A stretch of DNA of 64,000 bases from an uncultured Eubacteriales bacterium (GTDB lineage Bacteria > Bacillota > Clostridia > Lachnospirales > Lachnospiraceae): NCBI GenBank assembly GCA_949294665.1, contig CASFID010000059.1:31831-95830 (forward strand), in the 5' to 3' direction. The notes beneath the pieces are model-generated. The model was not told where the DNA came from. It saw nothing but the letters and a program-made list of their open reading frames with translations, and did not search any database. The position numbers were made by a program, and so were the translations under genes. This document shows, one piece after another, positions 17,655-28,427 of the stretch; within the stretch, counting starts at the first letter, position 1, and each line of letters begins with the position of its first letter.

Positions 17655-18302
17655 ATGAGATATCTGACATTTGCCCTGACAAAAGGGCGCCTGGCAAGCA
17701 GGACGCTGGAGCTGCTGGAGAAGCTCGGCATCACCTGCGATGAGATGAAAGACAAGGAGTCCCGGAAGCTGATCTTTACAAATGAGGAGCTGAAGCTGAA
17801 GTTCTTCCTGGCAAAAGGACCGGATGTGCCGACTTATGTGGAGTACGGAGCAGCTGATATCGGCGTGGTCGGCAAAGATACGATAGTGGAAGAGGGCAGA
17901 AAAGTACATGAAGTACTTGATCTCGGATTCGGTAAATGCAGGATGTGCGTCTGCGGGTACGAGAGCGCCGAAGAGCTTCTGAAACATCACGAACTGATCC
18001 GTGTCGCAACCAAATATCCGAGGATCGCCAAAGATTATTTCTACAATAAGAAACATCAGACGGTAGAGATCATCAAAATGAACGGCTCTATCGAGCTCGC
18101 TCCTATCGTAGGACTTTCTGAGGTGATCGTGGATATCGTCGAGACAGGTTCGACACTGAAAGAGAACGGCCTTGTGGTACTCGAAGAAGTATGTCCCCTG
18201 TCTGCGCGGATGATCGTCAATCCCGTCAGTATGCGCATGGAAAATGACAGGATAAAGAAACTGATCACCGATTTGAGAGCACTGCTTGGTGAGAGCGCCT
18301 GA
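17655..18302 (+). CDS. hisG: ATP phosphoribosyltransferase, short form
   Basis: A 215-residue short-form HisG, the first enzyme of histidine synthesis, joining ATP and phosphoribosyl pyrophosphate. It lacks the C-terminal regulatory domain of long HisG and so needs the HisZ encoded just upstream. The PRPP-binding segment [15 protein letters not shown] is intact, and the start [13 protein letters not shown] is standard. The gap from hisZ is 43 bases. Confidence 0.96.
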   Translation: MRYLTFALTKGRLASRTLELLEKLGITCDEMKDKESRKLIFTNEELKLKFFLAKGPDVPTYVEYGAADIGVVGKDTIVEEGRKVHEVLDLGFGKCRMCVCGYESAEELLKHHELIRVATKYPRIAKDYFYNKKHQTVEIIKMNGSIELAPIVGLSEVIVDIVETGSTLKENGLVVLEEVCPLSARMIVNPVSMRMENDRIKKLITDLRALLGESA

Positions 18303-18323
18303 AGGCGCAGGAGGTATACGACT

Positions 18324-19622
18324 ATGAGAATCCAAAAACTTGATCCGGACACAAAAAAGGACCTGCTGGAAAAACTTCTGCAACGCAGTCCCAACAGTTA
18401 CGGAAAATACGAAGAAAGGGTGCGGGAGATCCTGGATGCCGTAAAGAACGGAAAGGATCAGGCTCTCTTTGATTATACAGAAAAATTTGACGGCGCTCAT
18501 ATTAATGCGGACAATATACTGGTCACAGAAGACGAGATCAAAGAAGCCTATGGAACGGTAGAGCCCGAACTGATCGGGATCATCCGCAAAGCGCTTAAAA
18601 ATATTGAATCCTACCATGCGAAACAGATGCAGTACAGCTGGTTTGACAGCAGGCCGGACGGAACAATCCTGGGCCAGAAGATAACGGCGCTCGCCCGTGT
18701 AGGCGTCTATGTTCCGGGTGGGAAAGCGGCCTATCCCTCATCTGTACTTATGAATATCATGCCGGCCAAAGTCGCCGGTGTTGACCAGATCATCATGGTA
18801 ACCCCTCCGGGAAAAGACGGGAAGGTGTCGCCCACAACACTTGTCGCGGCAAAGGAGGCGGGAGCGGACTGTATCTATAAAGTGGGCGGAGCACAGGCAA
18901 TAGCCGCACTGGCTTACGGGACAGAAAGTATCCCAAAGGTAGACAAGATCGTAGGACCGGGGAATATCTATGTTGCTCTGGCGAAGAAAGCCGTGTACGG
19001 TCATGTAAGCATCGACTCCATCGCCGGGCCCAGCGAGATCCTCGTACTTGCCGACGAGACGGCCAATGCCAGGTATGTGGCGTCTGATCTGCTCTCACAG
19101 GCTGAACACGACGAGCTGGCAAGCGCGATCCTGGTGACCACAAGCGAGAAGCTTGCACATGACGTATCGGACTGGACCGACCGTCTGATCCTTCAGCTCT
19201 CCCGTGGCGATATCATCCGGAAATCCCTGGATAACTACGGATATATCCTTGTTGCGGATACGCTTTCCGATGCCATTGACGCGGCAAATGAGATCGCTTC
19301 AGAACATCTGGAGATCGTCACTGCCGATCCGTTCAATGTCATGACAAAAATCCGAAACGCCGGGGCAATCTTTATCGGGGAATATTCCAGTGAACCGCTG
19401 GGCGATTATTTTGCCGGACCGAACCATGTGCTCCCGACAAACGGGACGGCCAGATTCTTCTCACCTCTGTCGGTGGATGATTTTATTAAAAAGTCCAGCA
19501 TTATTTCTTATTCAAAGGAAGCTCTTGAAAAGGTACATACGGACATTGAAAAATTTGCCGGTGCAGAGCATCTGACCGCACATGCAAATTCCATCAAAGT
19601 GCGTTTTGACGGAAAAGAGTAA
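18324..19622 (+). CDS. hisD: Histidinol dehydrogenase
   Basis: A 432-residue zinc enzyme catalysing the last two oxidations from L-histidinol to histidine. Typical segments are VGVYVPGGKAAYPSSVLMN, GAQAIAALAYGTESIPKVD and the SEHLEI and GPNHVLPT blocks that carry catalytic and zinc-binding Glu/His residues. GGAGG precedes the ATG. Length is normal. Confidence 0.97.
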   Translation: MRIQKLDPDTKKDLLEKLLQRSPNSYGKYEERVREILDAVKNGKDQALFDYTEKFDGAHINADNILVTEDEIKEAYGTVEPELIGIIRKALKNIESYHAKQMQYSWFDSRPDGTILGQKITALARVGVYVPGGKAAYPSSVLMNIMPAKVAGVDQIIMVTPPGKDGKVSPTTLVAAKEAGADCIYKVGGAQAIAALAYGTESIPKVDKIVGPGNIYVALAKKAVYGHVSIDSIAGPSEILVLADETANARYVASDLLSQAEHDELASAILVTTSEKLAHDVSDWTDRLILQLSRGDIIRKSLDNYGYILVADTLSDAIDAANEIASEHLEIVTADPFNVMTKIRNAGAIFIGEYSSEPLGDYFAGPNHVLPTNGTARFFSPLSVDDFIKKSSIISYSKEALEKVHTDIEKFAGAEHLTAHANSIKVRFDGKE

Positions 19623-19633
19623 AGGAGACTGTT

Positions 19634-20224
19634 ATGGATAAAAGGATCGGAACCTGTACAAGGAAAACAAAAGAGACAGATATCACCCTGACGATCGATC
19701 TGGACGGACAGGGAATCAATCAGATCGACACCGGAATTCCATTTTTTGATCATATGCTGGACGGGTTCGCCCGCCACGGACTCTTTGATCTGAATGTAAA
19801 AGTATCCGGAGATCTTGACGTGGACAGTCATCACACGATCGAGGACACCGGCATCGTACTCGGGCAGGCTCTCTTAAAAGCACTTAAAGATAAGTCCGGG
19901 ATCCGCAGATATGGTTATTTCATCCTGCCTATGGACGAGGTGCTGGCGCTGTCCGCCGTCGATCTCTCAGGACGCCCGTATTTTAAATATGATGCGGAGT
20001 TTGCCGTGCCGAAGATCGGCGCGATGGACACGGAGATGATCCGTGAATTTTTCTACGCCGTCTCTTACAGCGCGGCTATGAACCTGCATCTGAAGATCCT
20101 TGATCCGGGTAACAGCCATCATATGGCGGAAGCGCTGTTCAAGGCATTTGGGAAAGCGCTTGATATGGCGGTCTCCGGGGAGCCGAGGATAAAAGGTGTC
20201 TGGTCGACGAAAGGCACACTCTAG
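19634..20224 (+). CDS. hisB: Imidazoleglycerol-phosphate dehydratase
   Basis: A 196-residue monofunctional HisB, a manganese enzyme removing water from imidazole glycerol phosphate. The metal-binding repeats [24 protein letters not shown] and [13 protein letters not shown] are all present. No histidinol-phosphatase domain is fused. It lies 11 bases after hisD. Confidence 0.97.
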   Translation: MDKRIGTCTRKTKETDITLTIDLDGQGINQIDTGIPFFDHMLDGFARHGLFDLNVKVSGDLDVDSHHTIEDTGIVLGQALLKALKDKSGIRRYGYFILPMDEVLALSAVDLSGRPYFKYDAEFAVPKIGAMDTEMIREFFYAVSYSAAMNLHLKILDPGNSHHMAEALFKAFGKALDMAVSGEPRIKGVWSTKGTL

Positions 20225-20258
20225 CACACAAGAACTGATAAAAGGAGAATGGATATAC

Positions 20259-21542
20259 ATGAGTTATAAAAGACTGACTCCATGCATCTTCATCGATGGA
20301 GGCAAGGCGGTCCAGTGGTTCGACGACAGGACGCTTCTGTCAGATGATGTCGTCGCCCTTGCAAAACAATACTGCGACCGCGGCGCGGATGAACTGATCG
20401 TGTTCGATCTGTCTACATCGGACGAAGAGCATGACGAAGCAATAGATCTGATCAAAAAAATAAACCGCGTGATCAGTATTCCCATGATCGCCGGAGGGAA
20501 TATAAGACGCACGGAGGATGTAAAGAAGATCCTCTACGCCGGCGCGAAACGCGCTGTTCTTAATTTTTCCAAACCGCTGTCCATGGATCTTATCGAGGAG
20601 GTATCCAAACGGTTCGGAAAAGAGCGGATCGCCGTGTCTCTTAATGATTTTGACGCATTGTTCAAACAGCAGCATCTGATCGAGGAGTACAGTACTGAGA
20701 TCGTATTCATGCACCGCCTTGATCTGAATTCCGTTATGAATATTACAACACTCCCCTGCGTCGTACTCACAGATACGATGGAGCAAAGTGAGATACTGAG
20801 GATATTAAAATGCGACGGTATCAAAGGAGTATCGGGACTCTTTATCAGCAGTCTGAATATGGACTTTAATGAATTCAAGGAAATCTGTGCGGATGCCGGG
20901 ATCAAGATGACATCTTTTGAGAGTATTCTTGATTTCAGCGAATTTAAGCTGAATTCTGACGGTCTTATCCCGGTCATCGTACAGGATTATAAGACGAACG
21001 AAGTTCTTATGATGGCCTACATGAATGAGGAGTCTTTCGACCACACGGTTAAGACCGGACGTATGACATATTACAGCAGGAGCAGGCAGTGCCAGTGGGT
21101 AAAAGGCGAGACTTCCGGCCACTTCCAGTACGTGAAGTCACTCTCCATCGACTGTGATAAAGATACTCTGCTGGCGAAAGTCGAACAGATCGGCGCCGCA
21201 TGCCATACCGGCAACAGGTCCTGTTTCTACACGACGATCGTCGGGGCGGACTATGATGCGAAGAATCCGCTGCAGGTATTCGAGTCAGTCTACGACACGA
21301 TCGTTGACCGCAGAGAGCATCCGAAAGAGGGATCCTACACGAACTATCTGTTTGAGAAAGGGATCGACAAGATCCTGAAGAAGATAGGAGAGGAAGCGAC
21401 GGAGATCGTGATCGCCGCCAAGAATCCGAATCCCGAGGAGATCAAATACGAGATTTCGGACTTCCTGTACCATGCCATGGTGCTTATGGTGGAGCGGGGC
21501 GTTACATGGGAAGATATCACCAACGAACTTGCAGACCGTTAA
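20259..21542 (+). CDS. hisIE: Fusion of a degenerate HisF-like domain with HisI and HisE
   Basis: A 427-residue protein in three parts. Residues about 1-225 form a HisA/HisF-like half-barrel fold ([13 protein letters not shown] and [19 protein letters not shown]). About 230-330 is phosphoribosyl-AMP cyclohydrolase HisI ([20 protein letters not shown] and the zinc site [10 protein letters not shown]). The C-terminus is phosphoribosyl-ATP pyrophosphatase HisE ([15 protein letters not shown]). In the first part the two catalytic Asp of HisF are not kept: the first strand reads PCIFIDGG and the fifth VSLNDF. It is therefore probably not a cyclase. The start has AAAGGAG upstream. No hisA, hisF, hisH or hisC follow in this operon. 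Confidence 0.92.
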   Translation: MSYKRLTPCIFIDGGKAVQWFDDRTLLSDDVVALAKQYCDRGADELIVFDLSTSDEEHDEAIDLIKKINRVISIPMIAGGNIRRTEDVKKILYAGAKRAVLNFSKPLSMDLIEEVSKRFGKERIAVSLNDFDALFKQQHLIEEYSTEIVFMHRLDLNSVMNITTLPCVVLTDTMEQSEILRILKCDGIKGVSGLFISSLNMDFNEFKEICADAGIKMTSFESILDFSEFKLNSDGLIPVIVQDYKTNEVLMMAYMNEESFDHTVKTGRMTYYSRSRQCQWVKGETSGHFQYVKSLSIDCDKDTLLAKVEQIGAACHTGNRSCFYTTIVGADYDAKNPLQVFESVYDTIVDRREHPKEGSYTNYLFEKGIDKILKKIGEEATEIVIAAKNPNPEEIKYEISDFLYHAMVLMVERGVTWEDITNELADR

Positions 21543-21568
21543 TCGGGTGCGGTTCTAATAAAAAATAC

Positions 21569-21613
21569 AGGGGAATAAGATATGGTAACCATATTTTATT
21601 CCCCTGAGGTTTT
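21569..21613 (+). terminator. Long hairpin ending the his operon, abutting the next ribosome binding site
   Basis: A 17-pair stem with one G-U pair (21569-21585 with 21589-21605) and a three-base loop. GAGG and then TTTT follow. It could terminate the his transcript, but the GAGG serves as the ribosome binding site of the next small gene. Confidence 0.65.
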
Positions 21614-21615
21614 GT

Positions 21616-21936
21616 ATGAATGATTCAGAAATGCGCCGCAGAGAACTGCTGAGACAGACTCGCAGGTTATATGACGACAAAAGAGAGATCCCCGCTGTAC
21701 ATCCGCGATACGGGAGAATCTATCACAATCTGTATGAAGATAATGCAGAAGAGCAGGAACCGTCGGGAGGGACCTTTTACATACGTCTGGTGATCGGGAT
21801 CCTCTGCTTTGTCTGCTTTGTTTATATGGATCAGAGCAAGGCTGAGATCGCACAGGTGAACAGCACCGCTATTGTAGATCAGATTGAAAAAGACATGGAT
21901 ACCGACGCTATTGTGGAGGCATGGAAAAAGCTGTAG
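21616..21936 (+). CDS. Small protein with one membrane segment, unknown function
   Basis: A 106-residue protein. The first 50 residues are charged (MNDSEMRRRELLRQTRRLYD), followed by a membrane segment (FYIRLVIGILCFVCFVYMD) and a charged outer tail. I do not recognise a family. The ribosome binding site GAGG sits directly at the foot of the his-operon hairpin, and no separate promoter is visible, so expression would depend on read-through. Confidence 0.72.
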   Translation: MNDSEMRRRELLRQTRRLYDDKREIPAVHPRYGRIYHNLYEDNAEEQEPSGGTFYIRLVIGILCFVCFVYMDQSKAEIAQVNSTAIVDQIEKDMDTDAIVEAWKKL

Positions 21937-21990
21937 ATCCTTTATGAAATATAGACAAATTTCACACCCCTTTTTTGTCTAGTATTTTTA

Positions 21991-22019
21991 TAGACAAGAT
22001 AATTATTATTTGATATGAT
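21991..22019 (+). promoter_or_regulatory. Sigma-A promoter of the licT-PTS operon
   Basis: TAGACA, 17 bases, TATGAT, followed about 30 bases later by the antiterminator target. A short repeat of TAGACA/TGTCTA around 21951-21996 can form hairpins with the -35 region. Confidence 0.7.
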
Positions 22020-22048
22020 AAACAAAGTTGAAAATGAATGAGCGGAAA

Positions 22049-22086
22049 GGCTTGTTACTGAAATATTTATATCGTCAGGCAAGACC
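22049..22086 (+). promoter_or_regulatory. Ribonucleic antiterminator (RAT) site 1
   Basis: GGCTTGTTACTG at the 5' side and TCAGGCAAGACC at the 3' side match the LicT/SacT/BglG target consensus, with a CTGA/TCAG upper stem. Its 3' edge shares bases with the terminator that follows, the arrangement expected for antitermination control. Confidence 0.9.
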
Positions 22087-22126
22087 TATAATTCGGAAAC
22101 TCTTTTCGGATTATAGGTCTTTTTAT
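22082..22126 (+). terminator. Conditional terminator in the licT leader
   Basis: AGACCTATAAT (22082-22092) pairs perfectly with ATTATAGGTCT (22110-22120), then TTTTATTTT. The 5' arm overlaps the 3' end of RAT site 1, so the two structures exclude each other. Confidence 0.93.
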
Positions 22127-22144
22127 TTTCAGGAGGCTGTAGGG

Positions 22145-23023
22145 ATGAGAGTATATAAAATACTAAATAACAATCTCGTTTTATCCAAAAATAGAAACAA
22201 CGAGGAGATCATTGTAAAAGGACTTGGGATCGGCTTTCATGCAAAGCGCGGTGATAAGATTGATGAAACTTTGATCGAAAAGATCTTCTATCCGGAAAAT
22301 CATCAGAACAGTATCCAGATGCAGCAGTATCTTCTTTCTATTCCAGAAGAATACTTTGACTTCGTCCAGAACTTCGTGGATCATGTCAAAGCAGAGGAAC
22401 CGGATCTTCATCTGAATAACAGCATTTACCTTTCCCTGAGCGACCATATCATGGGAACCGTTGAGCGGTTCGGCAATGGAATCAGTCTGAAAAATGTTCT
22501 TCTGCTCGATATCCAGCAGCTCTATAAAAAGGAATACGAATACGGTTTGAAGATGGTCGACGAAATCAATCACACCTTTCACCTGAATCTGCCTGTCGAC
22601 GAGGCCGGATTTATCGCCCTGCATTTTGTAAATGCAGAAGAAGGACAGCAGAACAACGACAATTATAAAATCGCAATGATCGTTAATCAAGTCCAGGAAA
22701 TCGTGAAGAATTATTTCTCGGATATTACTTTCAATGAGTCAAGTCTTTATTATCAGAGATTTCTGACTCATCTGAAATATTTTGCGCAGAGGTATCTCCA
22801 TAAAGAGCTTCAGTATGATGAAGATGAAAATCTGTTCCAGCTCGTTCAGGAACAGTGCCGTGAGGCATACGGGTGTGTAAAACTTATCTATCTTATGATG
22901 GAAGAAAAATACGCCTATGCGCTGAGTAAAGAGGAGATGATGTATCTCGCCATCCATATTCAGACAAACGTGGATAAGTCACGCGCATCAGCGCTGAAAA
23001 TGTCTTTGGAAAAGGATGAATAG
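22145..23023 (+). CDS. licT: LicT/BglG family transcriptional antiterminator
   Basis: A 292-residue RNA-binding regulator. The N-terminal CAT RNA-binding domain (MRVYKILNNNLVLSKN) covers about residues 1-58, followed by two PRD domains with conserved His in LSDHIMGTVERF, FIALHFVNAE, FLTHLKYF and MYLAIHIQTNV, which the PTS phosphorylates. AGGAGG lies eight bases before the chosen ATG; the frame runs upstream through the terminator but that part cannot be the start. It controls its own leader (RAT site 1) and probably RAT site 2 before the PTS gene. Confidence 0.95.
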   Translation: MRVYKILNNNLVLSKNRNNEEIIVKGLGIGFHAKRGDKIDETLIEKIFYPENHQNSIQMQQYLLSIPEEYFDFVQNFVDHVKAEEPDLHLNNSIYLSLSDHIMGTVERFGNGISLKNVLLLDIQQLYKKEYEYGLKMVDEINHTFHLNLPVDEAGFIALHFVNAEEGQQNNDNYKIAMIVNQVQEIVKNYFSDITFNESSLYYQRFLTHLKYFAQRYLHKELQYDEDENLFQLVQEQCREAYGCVKLIYLMMEEKYAYALSKEEMMYLAIHIQTNVDKSRASALKMSLEKDE

Positions 23024-23036
23024 ATAAGTTTGTACT

Positions 23037-23078
23037 GGCTTGTGACTGATATGTACGGCCGGCATATCAGGCAAGACC
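23037..23078 (+). promoter_or_regulatory. Ribonucleic antiterminator-like (RAT) site 2, without terminator
   Basis: GGCTTGTGACTG, an extended perfect upper stem CTGATATG/CATATCAG, and CAGGCAAGACC reproduce the RAT layout between licT and the PTS gene. No GC-rich stem with a T run follows. Instead its last two bases (CC) begin the arm of the hairpin over the PTS ribosome binding site. Confidence 0.75.
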
Positions 23079-23109
23079 TTTCAATAAATATGAGCATTTA
23101 GTAAAGGAG
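23077..23109 (+). promoter_or_regulatory. Hairpin covering the ribosome binding site of the PTS gene
   Basis: CCTTT (23077-23081) can pair with AAAGG (23103-23107) of the AAAGGAG site, with an inner TAAAT/ATTTA stem (23085-23089/23096-23100). It shares CC with RAT site 2. The stem is short, so the pairing is a prediction. Confidence 0.45.
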
Positions 23110-23116
23110 CACAGCC

Positions 23117-26475
<3,359 letters not shown>

Positions 26476-26492
26476 AATAATAACAGAGCATC

Positions 26493-26532
26493 GGACCGCC
26501 GACTTACGCGAAAGCCCGGCGGTCCTCTTTAT
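26493..26532 (+). terminator. Hairpin between the GH1 and GH13 genes
   Basis: GGACCGCCG (26493-26501) pairs perfectly with CGGCGGTCC (26517-26525), followed by TCTTTATATAAATC. It looks like an intrinsic terminator with a short T tract, so GH13 may be expressed at a lower level or from its own promoter. Confidence 0.65.
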
Positions 26533-26581
26533 ATAAATCACTTATAAATGTTTATTAAATCAAAAAAGGAAGGACGAATCA

Positions 26582-28255
26582 ATGGATAAAAAATGGTGGA
26601 AAGAAAGCGTTGTATATCAGATCTATCCGAGAAGTTTTAAAGACAGTAACGGAGACGGGATCGGCGACCTGAACGGTATCACGGAAAAGCTGGACTATCT
26701 GAAAGAACTGGGGATCGATGTCATATGGCTCTCGCCGGTCTACCAGTCGCCCAATGACGACAACGGCTATGATATCAGTGACTACCGCGCGATCATGAAA
26801 GAGTTTGGAACAATGGCGGATTATGACAGGATGCTTGCCGAGGCACATAAAAGAGGCATCCGTATTGTTATGGATCTTGTGGTAAACCATACTTCAGACG
26901 AACATAAATGGTTTATAGAGAGCCGAAGATCAAAAGATAACCCTTACAGGGATTACTATATCTGGCGTCCGGCAAAGAACGGAAAGGAACCGAACAACTG
27001 GGGCTCATGTTTTTCGGGTTCCGCATGGGAATATGACAGTACGACCGATATGTATTATCTTCATCTTTTCTCCAGAAAACAGCCGGATCTGAACTGGGAT
27101 AATCCGAAAGTGAGAAGAGAAGTATTCGACATGATGAACTGGTGGCTGGACAAGGGTGTAGACGGATTCCGCATGGATGTGATCAGCCTTATATCCAAGG
27201 ATCCGACATTCCCGGACGGGGTGCCGGGCATCAACGGGTACGCAAGCTTCAACGAACCTGCCAACGGTCCCCATGTCCACGAATACCTTCAGGAAATGAG
27301 AAGAGAAGTTCTGGACGGCAGAGATACTCTCACGGTCGGAGAGTGTTCAGGCGTAACTCTGGAAGAGGCAAAAAAATACGCCCGGAGCGACGGAAAAGAA
27401 CTGAATATGGTATTCCAGTTTGAACATATGGATGTAGACGCTGACGGAACAAACAAATGGTCGGATAAGAAGATGGATCTGCGCGACCTGAAATCAATCC
27501 TGACCAAGTGGCAGAAGGGTCTTGATACCATTGCGTGGAACAGTCTGTTCTGGGAGAACCACGATCAGCCCCGCTCCGTTTCAAGGTTCGGAAACGACGG
27601 AGAGTACCGCGAACTGTCCGCCAAAATGCTGGCAACCTGTCTCCACATGATGCAGGGGACTCCCTATATCTATCAGGGCGAGGAACTCGGCATGACAAAT
27701 GTGCCGTTTAAAGACATCTCCGACTTCCGCGATCTTGACAGTATCAATGCTTATCATGAACTGATCGGCCAGGGTGTTTTTTCTGAGGAAGAGATGATGA
27801 AATATCTGCGCTGCAAGAGCCGCGATAACGCCCGCACGCCGTTCCAGTGGGACGATACGGAAAACGCAGGGTTTACGACAGGCACACCGTGGATCATGGT
27901 CAATCCAAACTACAAAGAGATCAACGCCAAGGCTCAGCTGGAAAGGGCGGACTCTGTCTTACGCTACTATCAGAAACTGATCCGCCTCAGAAAAGAACAT
28001 GAGATTATTGTATACGGCAGTTATGACCTGCTCCTTCCGGATGACAGAGAACTCTATGCATACACCCGTACACTTGGTACTGAAAAGCTGCTCGTTGTAT
28101 GTAATTTTTATGGAAATACGCAGACAATGAAACTTCCGGAAGGATGGACGCAGGAAGGTGCAGAGCTGCTGATCGGAAATTACGGCGGTATCTCCGGCAG
28201 TGAAAATACAGTAACATTACGGCCTTATGAGGCATTTGTACTCAAAATGAAATAG
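26582..28255 (+). CDS. GH13 alpha-glucosidase (oligo-1,6-glucosidase type)
   Basis: A 557-residue alpha-amylase-superfamily enzyme. Seen in order: VYQIYPRSFKDSNGDGIGDL, the calcium-site DSNGDGIGD, nucleophile Asp in DGFRMDVISL, acid/base Glu in TVGECSG, and WENHDQPR with the stabilising Asp. Val directly after the nucleophile (MDV) is the residue linked in this family to alpha-1,6 specificity (oligo-1,6-glucosidase), where maltases have Ala. It may act on isomaltose-type sugars or their phosphates. It follows the GH1 gene after a hairpin. Confidence 0.92.
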   Translation: MDKKWWKESVVYQIYPRSFKDSNGDGIGDLNGITEKLDYLKELGIDVIWLSPVYQSPNDDNGYDISDYRAIMKEFGTMADYDRMLAEAHKRGIRIVMDLVVNHTSDEHKWFIESRRSKDNPYRDYYIWRPAKNGKEPNNWGSCFSGSAWEYDSTTDMYYLHLFSRKQPDLNWDNPKVRREVFDMMNWWLDKGVDGFRMDVISLISKDPTFPDGVPGINGYASFNEPANGPHVHEYLQEMRREVLDGRDTLTVGECSGVTLEEAKKYARSDGKELNMVFQFEHMDVDADGTNKWSDKKMDLRDLKSILTKWQKGLDTIAWNSLFWENHDQPRSVSRFGNDGEYRELSAKMLATCLHMMQGTPYIYQGEELGMTNVPFKDISDFRDLDSINAYHELIGQGVFSEEEMMKYLRCKSRDNARTPFQWDDTENAGFTTGTPWIMVNPNYKEINAKAQLERADSVLRYYQKLIRLRKEHEIIVYGSYDLLLPDDRELYAYTRTLGTEKLLVVCNFYGNTQTMKLPEGWTQEGAELLIGNYGGISGSENTVTLRPYEAFVLKMK

Positions 28256-28287
28256 GAAAATCTGACAGGACAGTGATAAACTTTTGT

Positions 28288-28316
28288 TTGTCATAAGCGT
28301 TAGATTCGTGTATACT
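28288..28316 (+). promoter_or_regulatory. Sigma-A promoter of the radical SAM-RNase G group
   Basis: TTGTCA, 17 bases, TATACT, about 105 bases before the ATG at 28428. A TTGACA at 28336 with a weak TATTTT may be a second start. The leader contains TTTGACA/TGTCAAA and TGCAT/ATGCA inverted repeats of unknown meaning. Confidence 0.75.
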
Positions 28317-28427
28317 TACACAGGATACCTTGTTTGACAATTTTGCCGATATACATATTTTGCATGTCAAATTCCCCGATGCACGTATCGGAAGCAACAA
28401 TAAAAGTAGAAGAGAGCAGGAGGAGTA

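Noticed and set aside
17577-18617. Antisense open frame across hisG and hisD
   Set aside because: Both his genes are complete with normal motifs; the antisense frame has no start signals.
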